Assembly: GCA_001775755.1 (NCBI GenBank)
Contig: MEYF01000132.1
Coordinates: 3,383-42,720 of the forward strand
Length of the DNA: 39,338 nt
Origin: Candidatus Aminicenantes bacterium RBG_19FT_COMBO_65_30
GTDB taxonomy: Bacteria > Acidobacteriota > Aminicenantia > Aminicenantales > Saccharicenantaceae
Direction: 5' to 3'
Positions 1-7,484 of the stretch are shown here, piece after piece. Within the stretch, counting starts at the first letter, position 1. Every line of letters begins with the position of its first letter. The notes beneath the pieces were generated by a model, which was not told the DNA's origin, searched no databases, and was given only the letters and a program-made list of their open reading frames with translations. The translations under genes were made by a program, and so were the position numbers.

Positions 1-2
1 AG

Positions 3-560
3 CCGGAGACGGCCGTCATCTGCGTCACGACGGGCATCCTCGAAAAGCTCAACCGGGTCGAGCTCGAAGGGGTCATCGCCCACGAGATGTCCCATATCAA
101 GAACTACGACGTCCGGCTCCAGACCCTGGTCGTGGTCATGGCCGGAGTCGTGGCGCTCCTCAGCGACTGGATGCTGAGGAGCTTCCTTTGGGGCGGTGGG
201 CGGCGGCGCGGCGGCAGGAGCAGGGGCGGCTCGGGCGGCGCCGGAGGCATCCTGATCCTCGTCGGCCTGGCCCTGGCGGTGCTTTCCCCGTTCATCGCCA
301 CGATCATCCAGCTGGCCGTCTCGCGGAAGCGGGAATTCCTGGCCGACGCGAGCTCGGCCATGCTGACACGCTACCCGGCCGGCCTGGCCTCGGCCCTGCG
401 GAAGATCTCGGCCGACACCGAGCCCCTCGAGGCGGCCAACAAGGCCACGGCCCACCTCTACATCGTCAACCCCCTCAAAAACATCAAGAGCGGCGTCAAT
501 AAGCTCTTCAGCACCCACCCGCCCATCGAAGAACGCATCGCCGCCCTGGAGAAGATGTAG
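3..560 (+). CDS. htpX: M48 family zinc metalloprotease HtpX, 5'-truncated by window edge
   Basis: Frame stays open to the window start; contains ELEGVIAHEMSHIKNYDVR (HExxH) and AVSRKREFLADASSAMLTRYPAGLASALRKI ... STHPPIEERIAAL, typical of HtpX. Confidence 0.93.
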   Translation, partial: PETAVICVTTGILEKLNRVELEGVIAHEMSHIKNYDVRLQTLVVVMAGVVALLSDWMLRSFLWGGGRRRGGRSRGGSGGAGGILILVGLALAVLSPFIATIIQLAVSRKREFLADASSAMLTRYPAGLASALRKISADTEPLEAANKATAHLYIVNPLKNIKSGVNKLFSTHPPIEERIAALEKM

Positions 561-578
561 GCCTTAGTTCTTGTCTTT

Positions 579-606
579 CCTAGGTAAATGCCCATAGATA
601 CCTAGG
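579..606. repeat. 8-bp inverted repeat CCTAGGTA ... TACCTAGG between htpX and the abiE pair
   Basis: cctaggta (579-586) and tacctagg (599-606) are exact reverse complements with a 12-nt loop. Confidence 0.6.
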
Positions 607-667
607 TTTTGTCAAATATGCCCGCCTGGGGAGAGAACAAGAATCCATGCGCCTATGTGCAATAGTA

Positions 668-695
668 TTGACACATATCGATAAATGTATATACT
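668..695 (+). promoter_or_regulatory. Putative sigma70-type promoter of abiEi with an imperfect palindrome between -35 and -10
   Basis: TTGACA (668-673), 16-bp spacer, TATACT (690-695). Imperfect palindrome ACACATATCGATAAATGTAT at 671-690. ATG at 703. Confidence 0.6.
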
Positions 696-702
696 TTTAC
701 AC

Positions 703-1305
703 ATGGGAAAATCGAAAGAGCAGGCGGTCATCGACCTGGCCAAGAAACTGGGGACGATCCGTATTAGGGACCTCCTTAGCCGGGGGATCCATCCGGAATT
801 CGCCCGGCGGCTGGTCACTAAGGAAATTCTTATTCGCTCCGAACGAGGCCTATACACTCTCGCCGATTCTGAAATCACGGAGCATCATGATTTTGCCCTA
901 ATCGGGAAGCGACTTCCCAAGGGAGTGATTTGCCTGACGTCGGCCCTGCGTTTTCACAACATCGGGACCCAACTTCCCCGGAAGATCTGTCTGGCTCTCG
1001 AAAAGGGGAGCGCCCAACCCCGTCTTTCTTATCCGCCGATCTCGGTTGTTCGACTCTCCGGACTGTCCTTTTCTGAAGGGATCGATGAGCATACGATCGA
1101 GGGAGTCATGGTCAGAATCTACAATCCCGCCAAAACTGTCGCCGACTGCTTTAAATTTCGGAATCGCATCGGTCTGGAGGCGGCCATCGAGGCGGTCAGA
1201 GAATGTCTCCATGAGCGGAAGGCGACATCCGACGAGATTTATCGCTATGCCCAGATATGCCGGGTTTGGAACGTCATGAAGCCTTATCTCGAAGCCATCC
1301 AATGA
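703..1305 (+). CDS. abiEi: Type IV toxin-antitoxin system AbiEi-family antitoxin / transcriptional regulator
   Basis: N-terminal winged-helix pattern (AVIDLAKKLGTIRIRDLLSRGIHPEFARRLVTKEILIRSERGLYTL), then SALRFHNIGTQLP and YNPAKTVADCFKFRNRIGLEAAIEAVREC, typical of AbiEi. Supplied ORF starts at 685; MGKSKEQ at 703 is preferred. Confidence 0.88.
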   Translation: MGKSKEQAVIDLAKKLGTIRIRDLLSRGIHPEFARRLVTKEILIRSERGLYTLADSEITEHHDFALIGKRLPKGVICLTSALRFHNIGTQLPRKICLALEKGSAQPRLSYPPISVVRLSGLSFSEGIDEHTIEGVMVRIYNPAKTVADCFKFRNRIGLEAAIEAVRECLHERKATSDEIYRYAQICRVWNVMKPYLEAIQ

Positions 1306-2243
1306 GCGTTGAACAACTGACGAACCTCCCCGCTTCCGTCAAACAGCGTTTGCTGAACCTCTCCCGGGAGACTCGGGTCGAGTTCAACGTTCTACTGACC
1401 AAATATGCGCTGGAGCGGTTCCTCTACAGGATGAGCGTATCGCGTTCTCGACCGCACTTCATCCTCAAGGGGGCCCTGCTTTTTGGGGTCTGGAGCAGCG
1501 AGCTGCACCGGACAACCCGCGATGCGGATGTTCTAAGCCTGCAGCCGCCCTCATTGGACCGTCTTGCCTCTGATTTCCGAAAAATCTGCGAAGTCCAGGT
1601 CAAGCCCGATGGGATCCAATTTCTTCCAGAGAGTGTTCAGGCGCGAGAAATTCGCAGGCAGAACATTTTCGGCGGGATAAGAGTCAACCTGATAGGAATG
1701 CTTGGGAAAGCCAGCGTCCCTCTCCAAGTCGATGTGGGTTTTGGCGATCCGTGTATCCCGCCGGCGAAAATAGTCAGCTTCCCCGTTCTCCTAAATTTCC
1801 CTGCCCCGCGTCTGAGAGCCTGCTCCCGCGAAACCATGATAGCTGAAAAATTCCACGCGGCGGTGGATCTGGGCATGAGAAACAGCCGGATGAAGGACTA
1901 TTTCGATATTTTTTACCTTTCGCAAAAATTCGTTTTCAAGGGGAGATATCTATCCCAAGCTCTTATCGCGACTTTCGAGCGACAAAGAACTCCGATTCCG
2001 TGGCGGACTCCCAGAGGACTCTCGGCGGATTTTGCCATGGATCCGATGAAAAGAGCCCAATGGAACAGTTTCTTGATCCAGACGAATGCGATAACTCTAG
2101 AGAAGAATTTTGCCGGGATCGTTGAATCCGTCCGTAAATTTCTTATGCCCGCGGCCAGAGCGGCGTCGAGGGCAGAGTCTTTCGATAAGCTTTGGCCACC
2201 CGGCGGGCCGTGGCGGCCTCGAGAGAAGGACAATGGCGGGTGA
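1302..2243 (+). CDS. abiEii: AbiEii/AbiGii-family nucleotidyltransferase toxin
   Basis: FILKGALLFGVWSSELHRTTRDADVLSL nucleotidyltransferase motif, RMKDYFDIFYL motif and WPPGGPWR tail. ATGA overlap with abiEi. Confidence 0.9.
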   Translation: MSVEQLTNLPASVKQRLLNLSRETRVEFNVLLTKYALERFLYRMSVSRSRPHFILKGALLFGVWSSELHRTTRDADVLSLQPPSLDRLASDFRKICEVQVKPDGIQFLPESVQAREIRRQNIFGGIRVNLIGMLGKASVPLQVDVGFGDPCIPPAKIVSFPVLLNFPAPRLRACSRETMIAEKFHAAVDLGMRNSRMKDYFDIFYLSQKFVFKGRYLSQALIATFERQRTPIPWRTPRGLSADFAMDPMKRAQWNSFLIQTNAITLEKNFAGIVESVRKFLMPAARAASRAESFDKLWPPGGPWRPREKDNGG

Positions 2244-3150
2244 CGTGCGTTCACTGGACAGCGGCCATCCGTCCCACTCCCTGGCGGAACATAAGAGGCC
2301 CCTGAAGACCGCACTGGCCATCACCGCGGCCATGATGCTTGTCGAGGCCGCGGGTGGGTTCTTGAGCGGGAGCCTGGCCCTTCTGGCCGACGCGGGACAT
2401 ATGCTCACGGACGCCGCGGCCCTCGGCCTGAGCCTTTTCGCGTTCTGGCTGTCGGGGCGTCCAAAGACGAACCGCAGGACGTTCGGCTGGCGCCGGTTCG
2501 AGATATTCGCCGCGTTCGTCAACGGCCTGGCGCTCTGGGCCATCGCCGCCGTGATCGGATTCGAGGCCTTCCGGCGACTCAGCTCTCCCCCCGAGATCAA
2601 GAGCGGCCTGATGATGGCGATCGCCGCTCTCGGGCTCGTCGCCAACGTCGTCGTTGGGGCCGTCCTTTTCCACGGCCGGGAGCGGAGCCTCAATATCAAG
2701 GGCGCGTTCCTCCACGTGATCGCCGATGCGCTGGGGAGCGTCGGGGTCTTGACCGCGGCCCTGCTCATCAAGATCACGGGGTCTTTCGCCTGGGATCCCA
2801 TCGTGAGCGTGGCCGTCTGCGCCCTGATCCTGTGGAGCTCAGGCCGGTTGATCCGGGAATCCTTTCACGTGTTCATGGAAGGGGCCCCGGGTCATCTGGA
2901 TCTCACGGCCATAGAGAAGGCGATCGCCGAGGTCCCGGGAGTCATCGAAATCCACGACCTCCATGTCTGGACGATCACCTCCGGATTCGTCTCCTTGAGC
3001 GCCCACCTGAAAATCTCCAGGGGCCGGAACGTCCAGGAGGTCATCAAAAACGCGCACGTGCTCGTGTCGTCGAGGTTCGACGTCCTCCATACCACGTTCC
3101 AGCCGGAGATCGCCGAGGACCCAGGCTGCGAAACCGGCTCGTGCGACTAA
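2233..3150 (+). CDS. Cation diffusion facilitator (CzcD/ZitB-like) transporter
   Basis: LLADAGHMLTDAAALGLSLFAFWLSGRPKTNRRTFGWRRFEIFAAFVNGLALW and HDLHVWTITSGFVSLSAHL. ATG at 2233 overlaps the end of abiEii by 11 bp. Confidence 0.92.
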   Translation: MAGDVRSLDSGHPSHSLAEHKRPLKTALAITAAMMLVEAAGGFLSGSLALLADAGHMLTDAAALGLSLFAFWLSGRPKTNRRTFGWRRFEIFAAFVNGLALWAIAAVIGFEAFRRLSSPPEIKSGLMMAIAALGLVANVVVGAVLFHGRERSLNIKGAFLHVIADALGSVGVLTAALLIKITGSFAWDPIVSVAVCALILWSSGRLIRESFHVFMEGAPGHLDLTAIEKAIAEVPGVIEIHDLHVWTITSGFVSLSAHLKISRGRNVQEVIKNAHVLVSSRFDVLHTTFQPEIAEDPGCETGSCD

Positions 3151-3166
3151 ACCCCGCCTTAGTAGA

Positions 3167-3463
3167 TCACTTCAGACGCGCGTAGGCGTCGTCGACGGCC
3201 TTCTTGAGGTCTTTGGCCGCGCGCTCGAGCCCCTTCTTGACGTCTTCCCCGGCCTTCTCGCCGGCCTTGCTCCATTCTCCCATCCGGACCTTGAGCTCCC
3301 CCACTTTCTCCTCGAGCGACTCGAGGCCCTTGTCGTACTCCAGGCGCGCCTCGAGCTTGAGCTTCCGGCTCTTGGCCTTGAGCTCCATCAGCCCGGCCTT
3401 GACGTGGTCCATCTCGATACCGAGTCTCTCCAGGAACTCGTCTTTTTTAGTGAGCTTGGCCAT
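3167..3463 (-). CDS. Small charged coiled-coil protein, function unknown
   Basis: 98-aa Lys/Glu-rich heptad-like sequence (LERLGIEMDHVKAGLMELKAKSRKLKLEARLEYDKGLESLEEKVGELKVRM); ggaggggaaatcATG upstream on the minus strand. Confidence 0.75.
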   Translation of the reverse strand: MAKLTKKDEFLERLGIEMDHVKAGLMELKAKSRKLKLEARLEYDKGLESLEEKVGELKVRMGEWSKAGEKAGEDVKKGLERAAKDLKKAVDDAYARLK

Positions 3464-3570
3464 GATTTCCCCTCCTTACTTCAATGTATCAGAAAACCAG
3501 CGCTTCTACGAGAGGCCGGGGGCTTCTTGAAAGTGCCCGGGCATTTCTCTATAATAGGCCAGCCCATCGC

Positions 3571-3647
3571 GGGGTCGTAGTTCAGCTGGTTAGAACGCCG
3601 GCCTGTCACGCCGGAGGTCGCGAGTTCGAGTCTCGTCGGCCCCGCCA
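3571..3647 (+). tRNA. tRNA-Asp(GTC)
   Basis: Acceptor GGGGTCG/CGGCCCC, D arm AGTTCAGCTGGTTAGAAC, anticodon loop CTGTCAC, T arm GAGTTCGAGTC, encoded CCA. Confidence 0.97.
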
Positions 3648-3656
3648 ATCCTTAAT

Positions 3657-3742
3657 CAAAAGCGCCGTCCTCCAGTTCCCCCTAATTACGGAGGGGGATA
3701 AGGGGGTTAAGAAATACGAAAAAGTCTTGAGAGGCGCTTTTG
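3657..3742. repeat. 86-bp segment bounded by 10-bp inverted repeats CAAAAGCGCC/GGCGCTTTTG
   Basis: CAAAAGCGCC at 3657-3666 and GGCGCTTTTG at 3733-3742 are exact reverse complements. Confidence 0.6.
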
Positions 3743-3800
3743 TATCTTAAGCGCCGTCCTCAAGCTCAATCCAATTCTCGAGGGGGATAACGGGATTAAT
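3660..3800. repeat. Imperfect tandem direct repeat, 89-bp offset (3660-3711 and 3749-3800)
   Basis: aagcgccgtcctc...gagggggataa.ggg.tta occurs twice, ungapped at an 89-bp offset, with a 13-bp identical start and an 11-to-12-bp identical core (gagggggataa). Confidence 0.75.
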
Positions 3801-4431
3801 TGATTTTTAAATTTCGGACGATAGATTCGAATATTTCCTTATTTTTTTCTCTTGATATGACCCCCGGCACAGCCAAAACCTCATTGGCTTTTTCTTGGAC
3901 TATGGCTCCTGAGAGGACTTGTATGGATGCGTTGGCTATGACGAGCGTTTTGTTGCCGGCGATGGGGAAGTAGTATGTGGTCTGTCCGCAACCCTCGGCT
4001 CCTTCGTAGATGGCGAAGCCGGAAAAATCGGCGATCGTGTAAGGATCAATAAATCCGGGGGAAGCGACAAGCTTATCATTGACAAAATTCTCTTGAGGTA
4101 TGTAGGAGCTTAAAGTTTTGACGGTCTCGGTAAGATCTTTATCTATGATCTGGATTTTCATTTCAAAGTCAGTCAGTCTGTCGTATTTTATTTCATCACC
4201 CATCATGTCGCACGGCCCTGAATTCTTGTAGGGGATATCATGGTGGAGTACGGCGATACCATCTGTGGTGCTTGCTGTGAGGATTTTAGGATATGCAAAA
4301 GATATTCCCGCGTCGGAGTTTTGATATTGCTTATTTGCGTCTTCACCTACAGGGCTATTATCTTTTTTAAGAAAGTAGTATCCAGCGCCGGCGATGAACA
4401 CTATCAGAACAACAAAAATAATCTTTTTCAT
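3796..4431 (-). CDS. Membrane-anchored/secreted protein of unknown function; AT-rich, probably foreign
   Basis: MKKIIFVVLIVFIAGAGYYFLKKDNS... signal anchor; aaaggagtgtatttccATG gives a good Shine-Dalgarno. The supplied ORF's N-terminal extension (to 4992) is antisense-quality sequence overlapping doxX and is rejected. Confidence 0.8.
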   Translation of the reverse strand: MKKIIFVVLIVFIAGAGYYFLKKDNSPVGEDANKQYQNSDAGISFAYPKILTASTTDGIAVLHHDIPYKNSGPCDMMGDEIKYDRLTDFEMKIQIIDKDLTETVKTLSSYIPQENFVNDKLVASPGFIDPYTIADFSGFAIYEGAEGCGQTTYYFPIAGNKTLVIANASIQVLSGAIVQEKANEVLAVPGVISREKNKEIFESIVRNLKIN

Positions 4432-4493
4432 GGAAATACACTCCTTTTCCGGGGCCCCTCTCGATTGCGCCCGAGGAGTAGGGGGGTTTTGTC

Positions 4494-4946
4494 CTATCTC
4501 TTCAGCCTCTTGGCGATGACGCCGTCCACCGACCACTTGCCGCCGCCCTTGATCAGCAAGGCGAGCCCGATGGCCACGGCCAGAATGTGATACTCGAACC
4601 CCTCGCCCTTCGCCGTCCCGTTCCAGTTCATGAAGAAGCCGACCTTCCAATGGACGAGAGCGACGGCGACGATCATGTTCACGGAGATGGCCAGGGCGGC
4701 GATCCTCGTAAAGAATCCCGCGACCAAAGCCACGGCCCCGACCGATTCGGCCAAGATGGCCAGGAGAGCGAAGATCGTCGGGATGTGGAAACTGGATTCG
4801 AACCATCTCATGGAGGCGTTGAAGCCTCCGCCGCCGAACCAGCCGAGGAGCTTCTGGGCGCCGTGGGGGAAGATCACCACCCCCAGCAAAACCCTGAGGA
4901 CCGTTGCGGAAAGGCCTTTGTCGGTCGCGAAAAGCTTCCCGAGCAT
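4494..4946 (-). CDS. DoxX family membrane protein
   Basis: VLRVLLGVVIFPHGAQKLLGWFGGGGFNASMRWF ... LAILAESVGAVALVAGFFTRIAALAISVNM is a DoxX signature. Confidence 0.9.
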   Translation of the reverse strand: MLGKLFATDKGLSATVLRVLLGVVIFPHGAQKLLGWFGGGGFNASMRWFESSFHIPTIFALLAILAESVGAVALVAGFFTRIAALAISVNMIVAVALVHWKVGFFMNWNGTAKGEGFEYHILAVAIGLALLIKGGGKWSVDGVIAKRLKR

Positions 4947-4955
4947 GGTGTCCCC

Positions 4956-5810
4956 CTATTGTTCTTTCTTGATCCCGTCGAGCTGGGTCCACGCGGTATT
5001 GACGGCCTTCTTGATCTCGGCGTTGTCCGGGTCGAAGGCGAGCAGGCCCTCCCAGACGGCGATGGCCTTGGCCAGATTCCCTTTTCGATATTCCGCAAGA
5101 CCCGTCTTGGTCAGGTTTTCCCGGCAGGCCACGACGGCCTTGGTCAGGTCCTCCTTGGAAAAAGCGACGGGCGGCTTTAGCCCTTCGAACGAGGCGTAAT
5201 TCCTGAGAAGGGAGGCATTGACTCTCCCGGCTTGGGCGAAATCCTTGGCCCCGAAGGCCTTGTCTCCGATGGCCTTGATCTGGTTGACCGTCCCCCGGTA
5301 TTTCGCCGCGAGCTCGGCGTCGCCCGGGCTCTCCTTGAGTGCGGCCTGAAAAATGTCAAGGGCTCGGGCGAAGTTTCCGGCCTTCACGGCCCGCGCGGCC
5401 GGATTGTCGACGGCCATGATCCGGCATTCTTTCTGCGCCGTCTCCAGCTGGACCTTCTTGAACGGGAGGGTTGCCGCGAATGCCCCGAAATCGCCGTAGC
5501 GGTCGAGAAGGATCCGATAAATACCGCCCGCCCGGGCGAAATCCTTGGCCCCGAAGGCTTTGTCTCCGATGGCCTTGATCTCGAGGACCGTCCCCTGATA
5601 TTTCGCCGCGAGCTTCTTGTCGCGCGGGGTCTTCTCGTAGGCCGCCTTGAAATCGTCGAGGGCTTTCTCGAAGTCGCCCTCCGCCAACACCGGCCGGGAT
5701 TCGACGGGGGGTTGTTTCGTCTTGATCTTGTCGGCCAAGGCGCAGGCCGATAAAAAAAGGCCGCACAGGACGGCCCCGGCGAGGGCGCGCGGCAGGGGTC
5801 GTTTGAGCAT
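4956..5810 (-). CDS. Tetratricopeptide-like lipoprotein with internal duplication
   Basis: Signal plus lipobox LFLSACA; two near-identical segments AAKYQGTVLEIKAIGDKAFGAKDFARAG / AAKYRGTVNQIKAIGDKAFGAKDFAQAG. Confidence 0.82.
   Translation of the reverse strand: MLKRPLPRALAGAVLCGLFLSACALADKIKTKQPPVESRPVLAEGDFEKALDDFKAAYEKTPRDKKLAAKYQGTVLEIKAIGDKAFGAKDFARAGGIYRILLDRYGDFGAFAATLPFKKVQLETAQKECRIMAVDNPAARAVKAGNFARALDIFQAALKESPGDAELAAKYRGTVNQIKAIGDKAFGAKDFAQAGRVNASLLRNYASFEGLKPPVAFSKEDLTKAVVACRENLTKTGLAEYRKGNLAKAIAVWEGLLAFDPDNAEIKKAVNTAWTQLDGIKKEQ
5234..5614. repeat. 300-bp-offset internal coding repeat (5234-5314 and 5534-5614)
   Basis: gggcgaaatccttggccccgaaggc[c/t]ttgtctccgatggccttgatct...gaccgtccc...tatttcgccgcgagct is present twice, exactly 300 bp apart. 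Confidence 0.85.
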
Positions 5811-5814
5811 GATG

Positions 5815-7143
5815 TCATCCCATCTTTTCGACGGTGCCGATGAAGAGCGGAGCGAGCTCCGGGCTGAACTGCGTTCCGACGTACTCCTCGATCGTGGCCA
5901 TGGCTTTCTCTTTGGTCATCGCCTTCCGGTAGGGCCGGTCCGAGGTCATGGCGTCATAGGCGTCGGCCAGGGAGATGATGGCCGCCTCCCGGGGGATTTT
6001 CTCCCCGCTCAACCCGTCCGGATAGCCGGTACCGTCGTGCCACTCGTGATGATGCCGGACGGCGGGGATGAACCGGCGGAGGGAGGGCGCCTTGCGCAGG
6101 ATCTCGGCGCCGTACTCGGGGTGCCTCTGCATCTCCGCCCACTCGTCGGGGGCGAGCTTGCCGGCCTTGTGGAGGATGGCGTCCGAGATCTTGATCTTGC
6201 CGACGTCGTGGAAGAGACAAGCGATCTCGATATCCTCCAGCTCCTGCCCGCTCATGCCGAGTTCCCTGGCCAGGGCGACGGCCAGCTCGGAGACGCGGGT
6301 GGAGTGGCCGTGCGTATAGGTGTCCCGGGCGTCGATGGCCGCGGCCACGACCCGGACGGTCGAGACGTAGGCCTCTTCGAGATCCCGAGCGTCTTGGGCC
6401 AGCTTGTCCCTCTGGTGCGTGATGAGCCCCGACATCTCGTTGAAGCTCGCCGTCAGCCGGCCGAGCTCGTCCCCGGAAAAGACTCGCAGGGGCTTGCCCG
6501 TCTTCCCGCGCTTGAGCTCCTCGACGCCGGACGAGAGCTCCTTGATCGGCCGGGTCAGGTTGGAGGACAGAAGGACGCTGCTGACGGTGCCCAAGGCCAG
6601 GATGACGGCGAAGAGCCCGATGACCTTGCGCTGGGCCACGCCCTGGGCCGTCGACAGCACGGACCAATCGAGCTCGAGGATAACGGAGCCGAGGCGCTTG
6701 TCCATGAAGACGATCGGGCTTTCGATCTCGATGAGCGTGCCCGACCCGCCGGGGACCCTGCGGACGAAGGTCCCGTCCTCGCTCCGCTCGAGGATTTCGC
6801 CCGACGCCGGCTCGATCTTGCGGCCGCGCTCCTTGATGTCGCTGTGGACGATGATGTCCCTCTCCGGACCGAGGACGCCGATCGACTTGATGTCGGGATT
6901 CGCCTTCTTGATCTGGAAAACCATGTAGTCGAGGCCGAGCAGGTCATGGGCGCCCATGAAGAAGCCCGCCGAGGGAGCGATGCTCCGGCCCAGGGATTCC
7001 GCCGTCCGGATGATCTTGTCCGCGACATGGCTTCTCATGATGCGGGTGGTGATGACGTAGGACAGAAACGTCGTGGCGGTCAAGAGAAAGAGGATCAGCA
7101 GGGTGGCCTTGGACCGGATGTTAATGAAGGAAAAAGACGCCAT
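5815..7143 (-). CDS. Membrane sensor with HAMP and HD-GYP domain (putative c-di-GMP phosphodiesterase)
   Basis: Extracytoplasmic sensor region flanked by TM helices, HAMP (LTRPIKELSSGVEELKRG), HD-GYP motifs HGHSTRVSELA, CLFHDVGKIKI, HHHEWHDGTGYPDGLSGEKIP, ADAYDAMTSDRPYR. Confidence 0.93.
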   Translation of the reverse strand: MASFSFINIRSKATLLILFLLTATTFLSYVITTRIMRSHVADKIIRTAESLGRSIAPSAGFFMGAHDLLGLDYMVFQIKKANPDIKSIGVLGPERDIIVHSDIKERGRKIEPASGEILERSEDGTFVRRVPGGSGTLIEIESPIVFMDKRLGSVILELDWSVLSTAQGVAQRKVIGLFAVILALGTVSSVLLSSNLTRPIKELSSGVEELKRGKTGKPLRVFSGDELGRLTASFNEMSGLITHQRDKLAQDARDLEEAYVSTVRVVAAAIDARDTYTHGHSTRVSELAVALARELGMSGQELEDIEIACLFHDVGKIKISDAILHKAGKLAPDEWAEMQRHPEYGAEILRKAPSLRRFIPAVRHHHEWHDGTGYPDGLSGEKIPREAAIISLADAYDAMTSDRPYRKAMTKEKAMATIEEYVGTQFSPELAPLFIGTVEKMG

Positions 7144-7405
7144 AACTCTTTAGTCGGCAATAACGATGAAAATCACGTCATTATCTTACTCTCCGGATTT
7201 GAGAAGTGTCAATCTTCGGGGCGATCCCTGCGGCCGCAAAGGTCGGCGCTACTTCTTCGTCTAATGTGGCAGAGGACCAGATGACGCCCATAACGGCCCG
7301 TGACGCCCCGGCGAGATTCGTCGGGAGCCTTTCAAACCCATGATACTTGGTAAACCGCTCAAAATTATGGAAAATAAGGGCCGCCGGCCGGGGGCCATGC
7401 CTTTC

Positions 7406-7434
7406 TTGACACCGGCCGTTCGCGGACATAATAT
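7406..7434 (+). promoter_or_regulatory. Putative sigma70 promoter of the DUF4382 gene
   Basis: TTGACA (7406-7411), 17-bp spacer, TAATAT (7429-7434), upstream of aaggagg and GTG at 7485. Confidence 0.55.
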
Positions 7435-7484
7435 ATCGGTGGTTAGGGGCTAATAACTTTTTTCCGGCCAATAAGGAGGATCCT

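Noticed and set aside
3484-3750. 88-aa plus-strand ORF (VVVQLVRTPACHAGGREFESRRPRQ)
   Set aside because: This is the translation of tRNA-Asp itself, a classic spurious ORF.
4432-4992. N-terminal extension of the 398-aa minus ORF (3796-4992)
   Set aside because: Overlaps the DoxX gene out of frame with Arg/Gly-rich nonsense; the true start is ATG at 4431 with a strong Shine-Dalgarno.
5647-7284. 545-aa plus-strand ORF opposite the HD-GYP gene
   Set aside because: Low-complexity D/G/R/E/L-rich antisense frame caused by high GC; the opposite strand has clear HD-GYP motifs.
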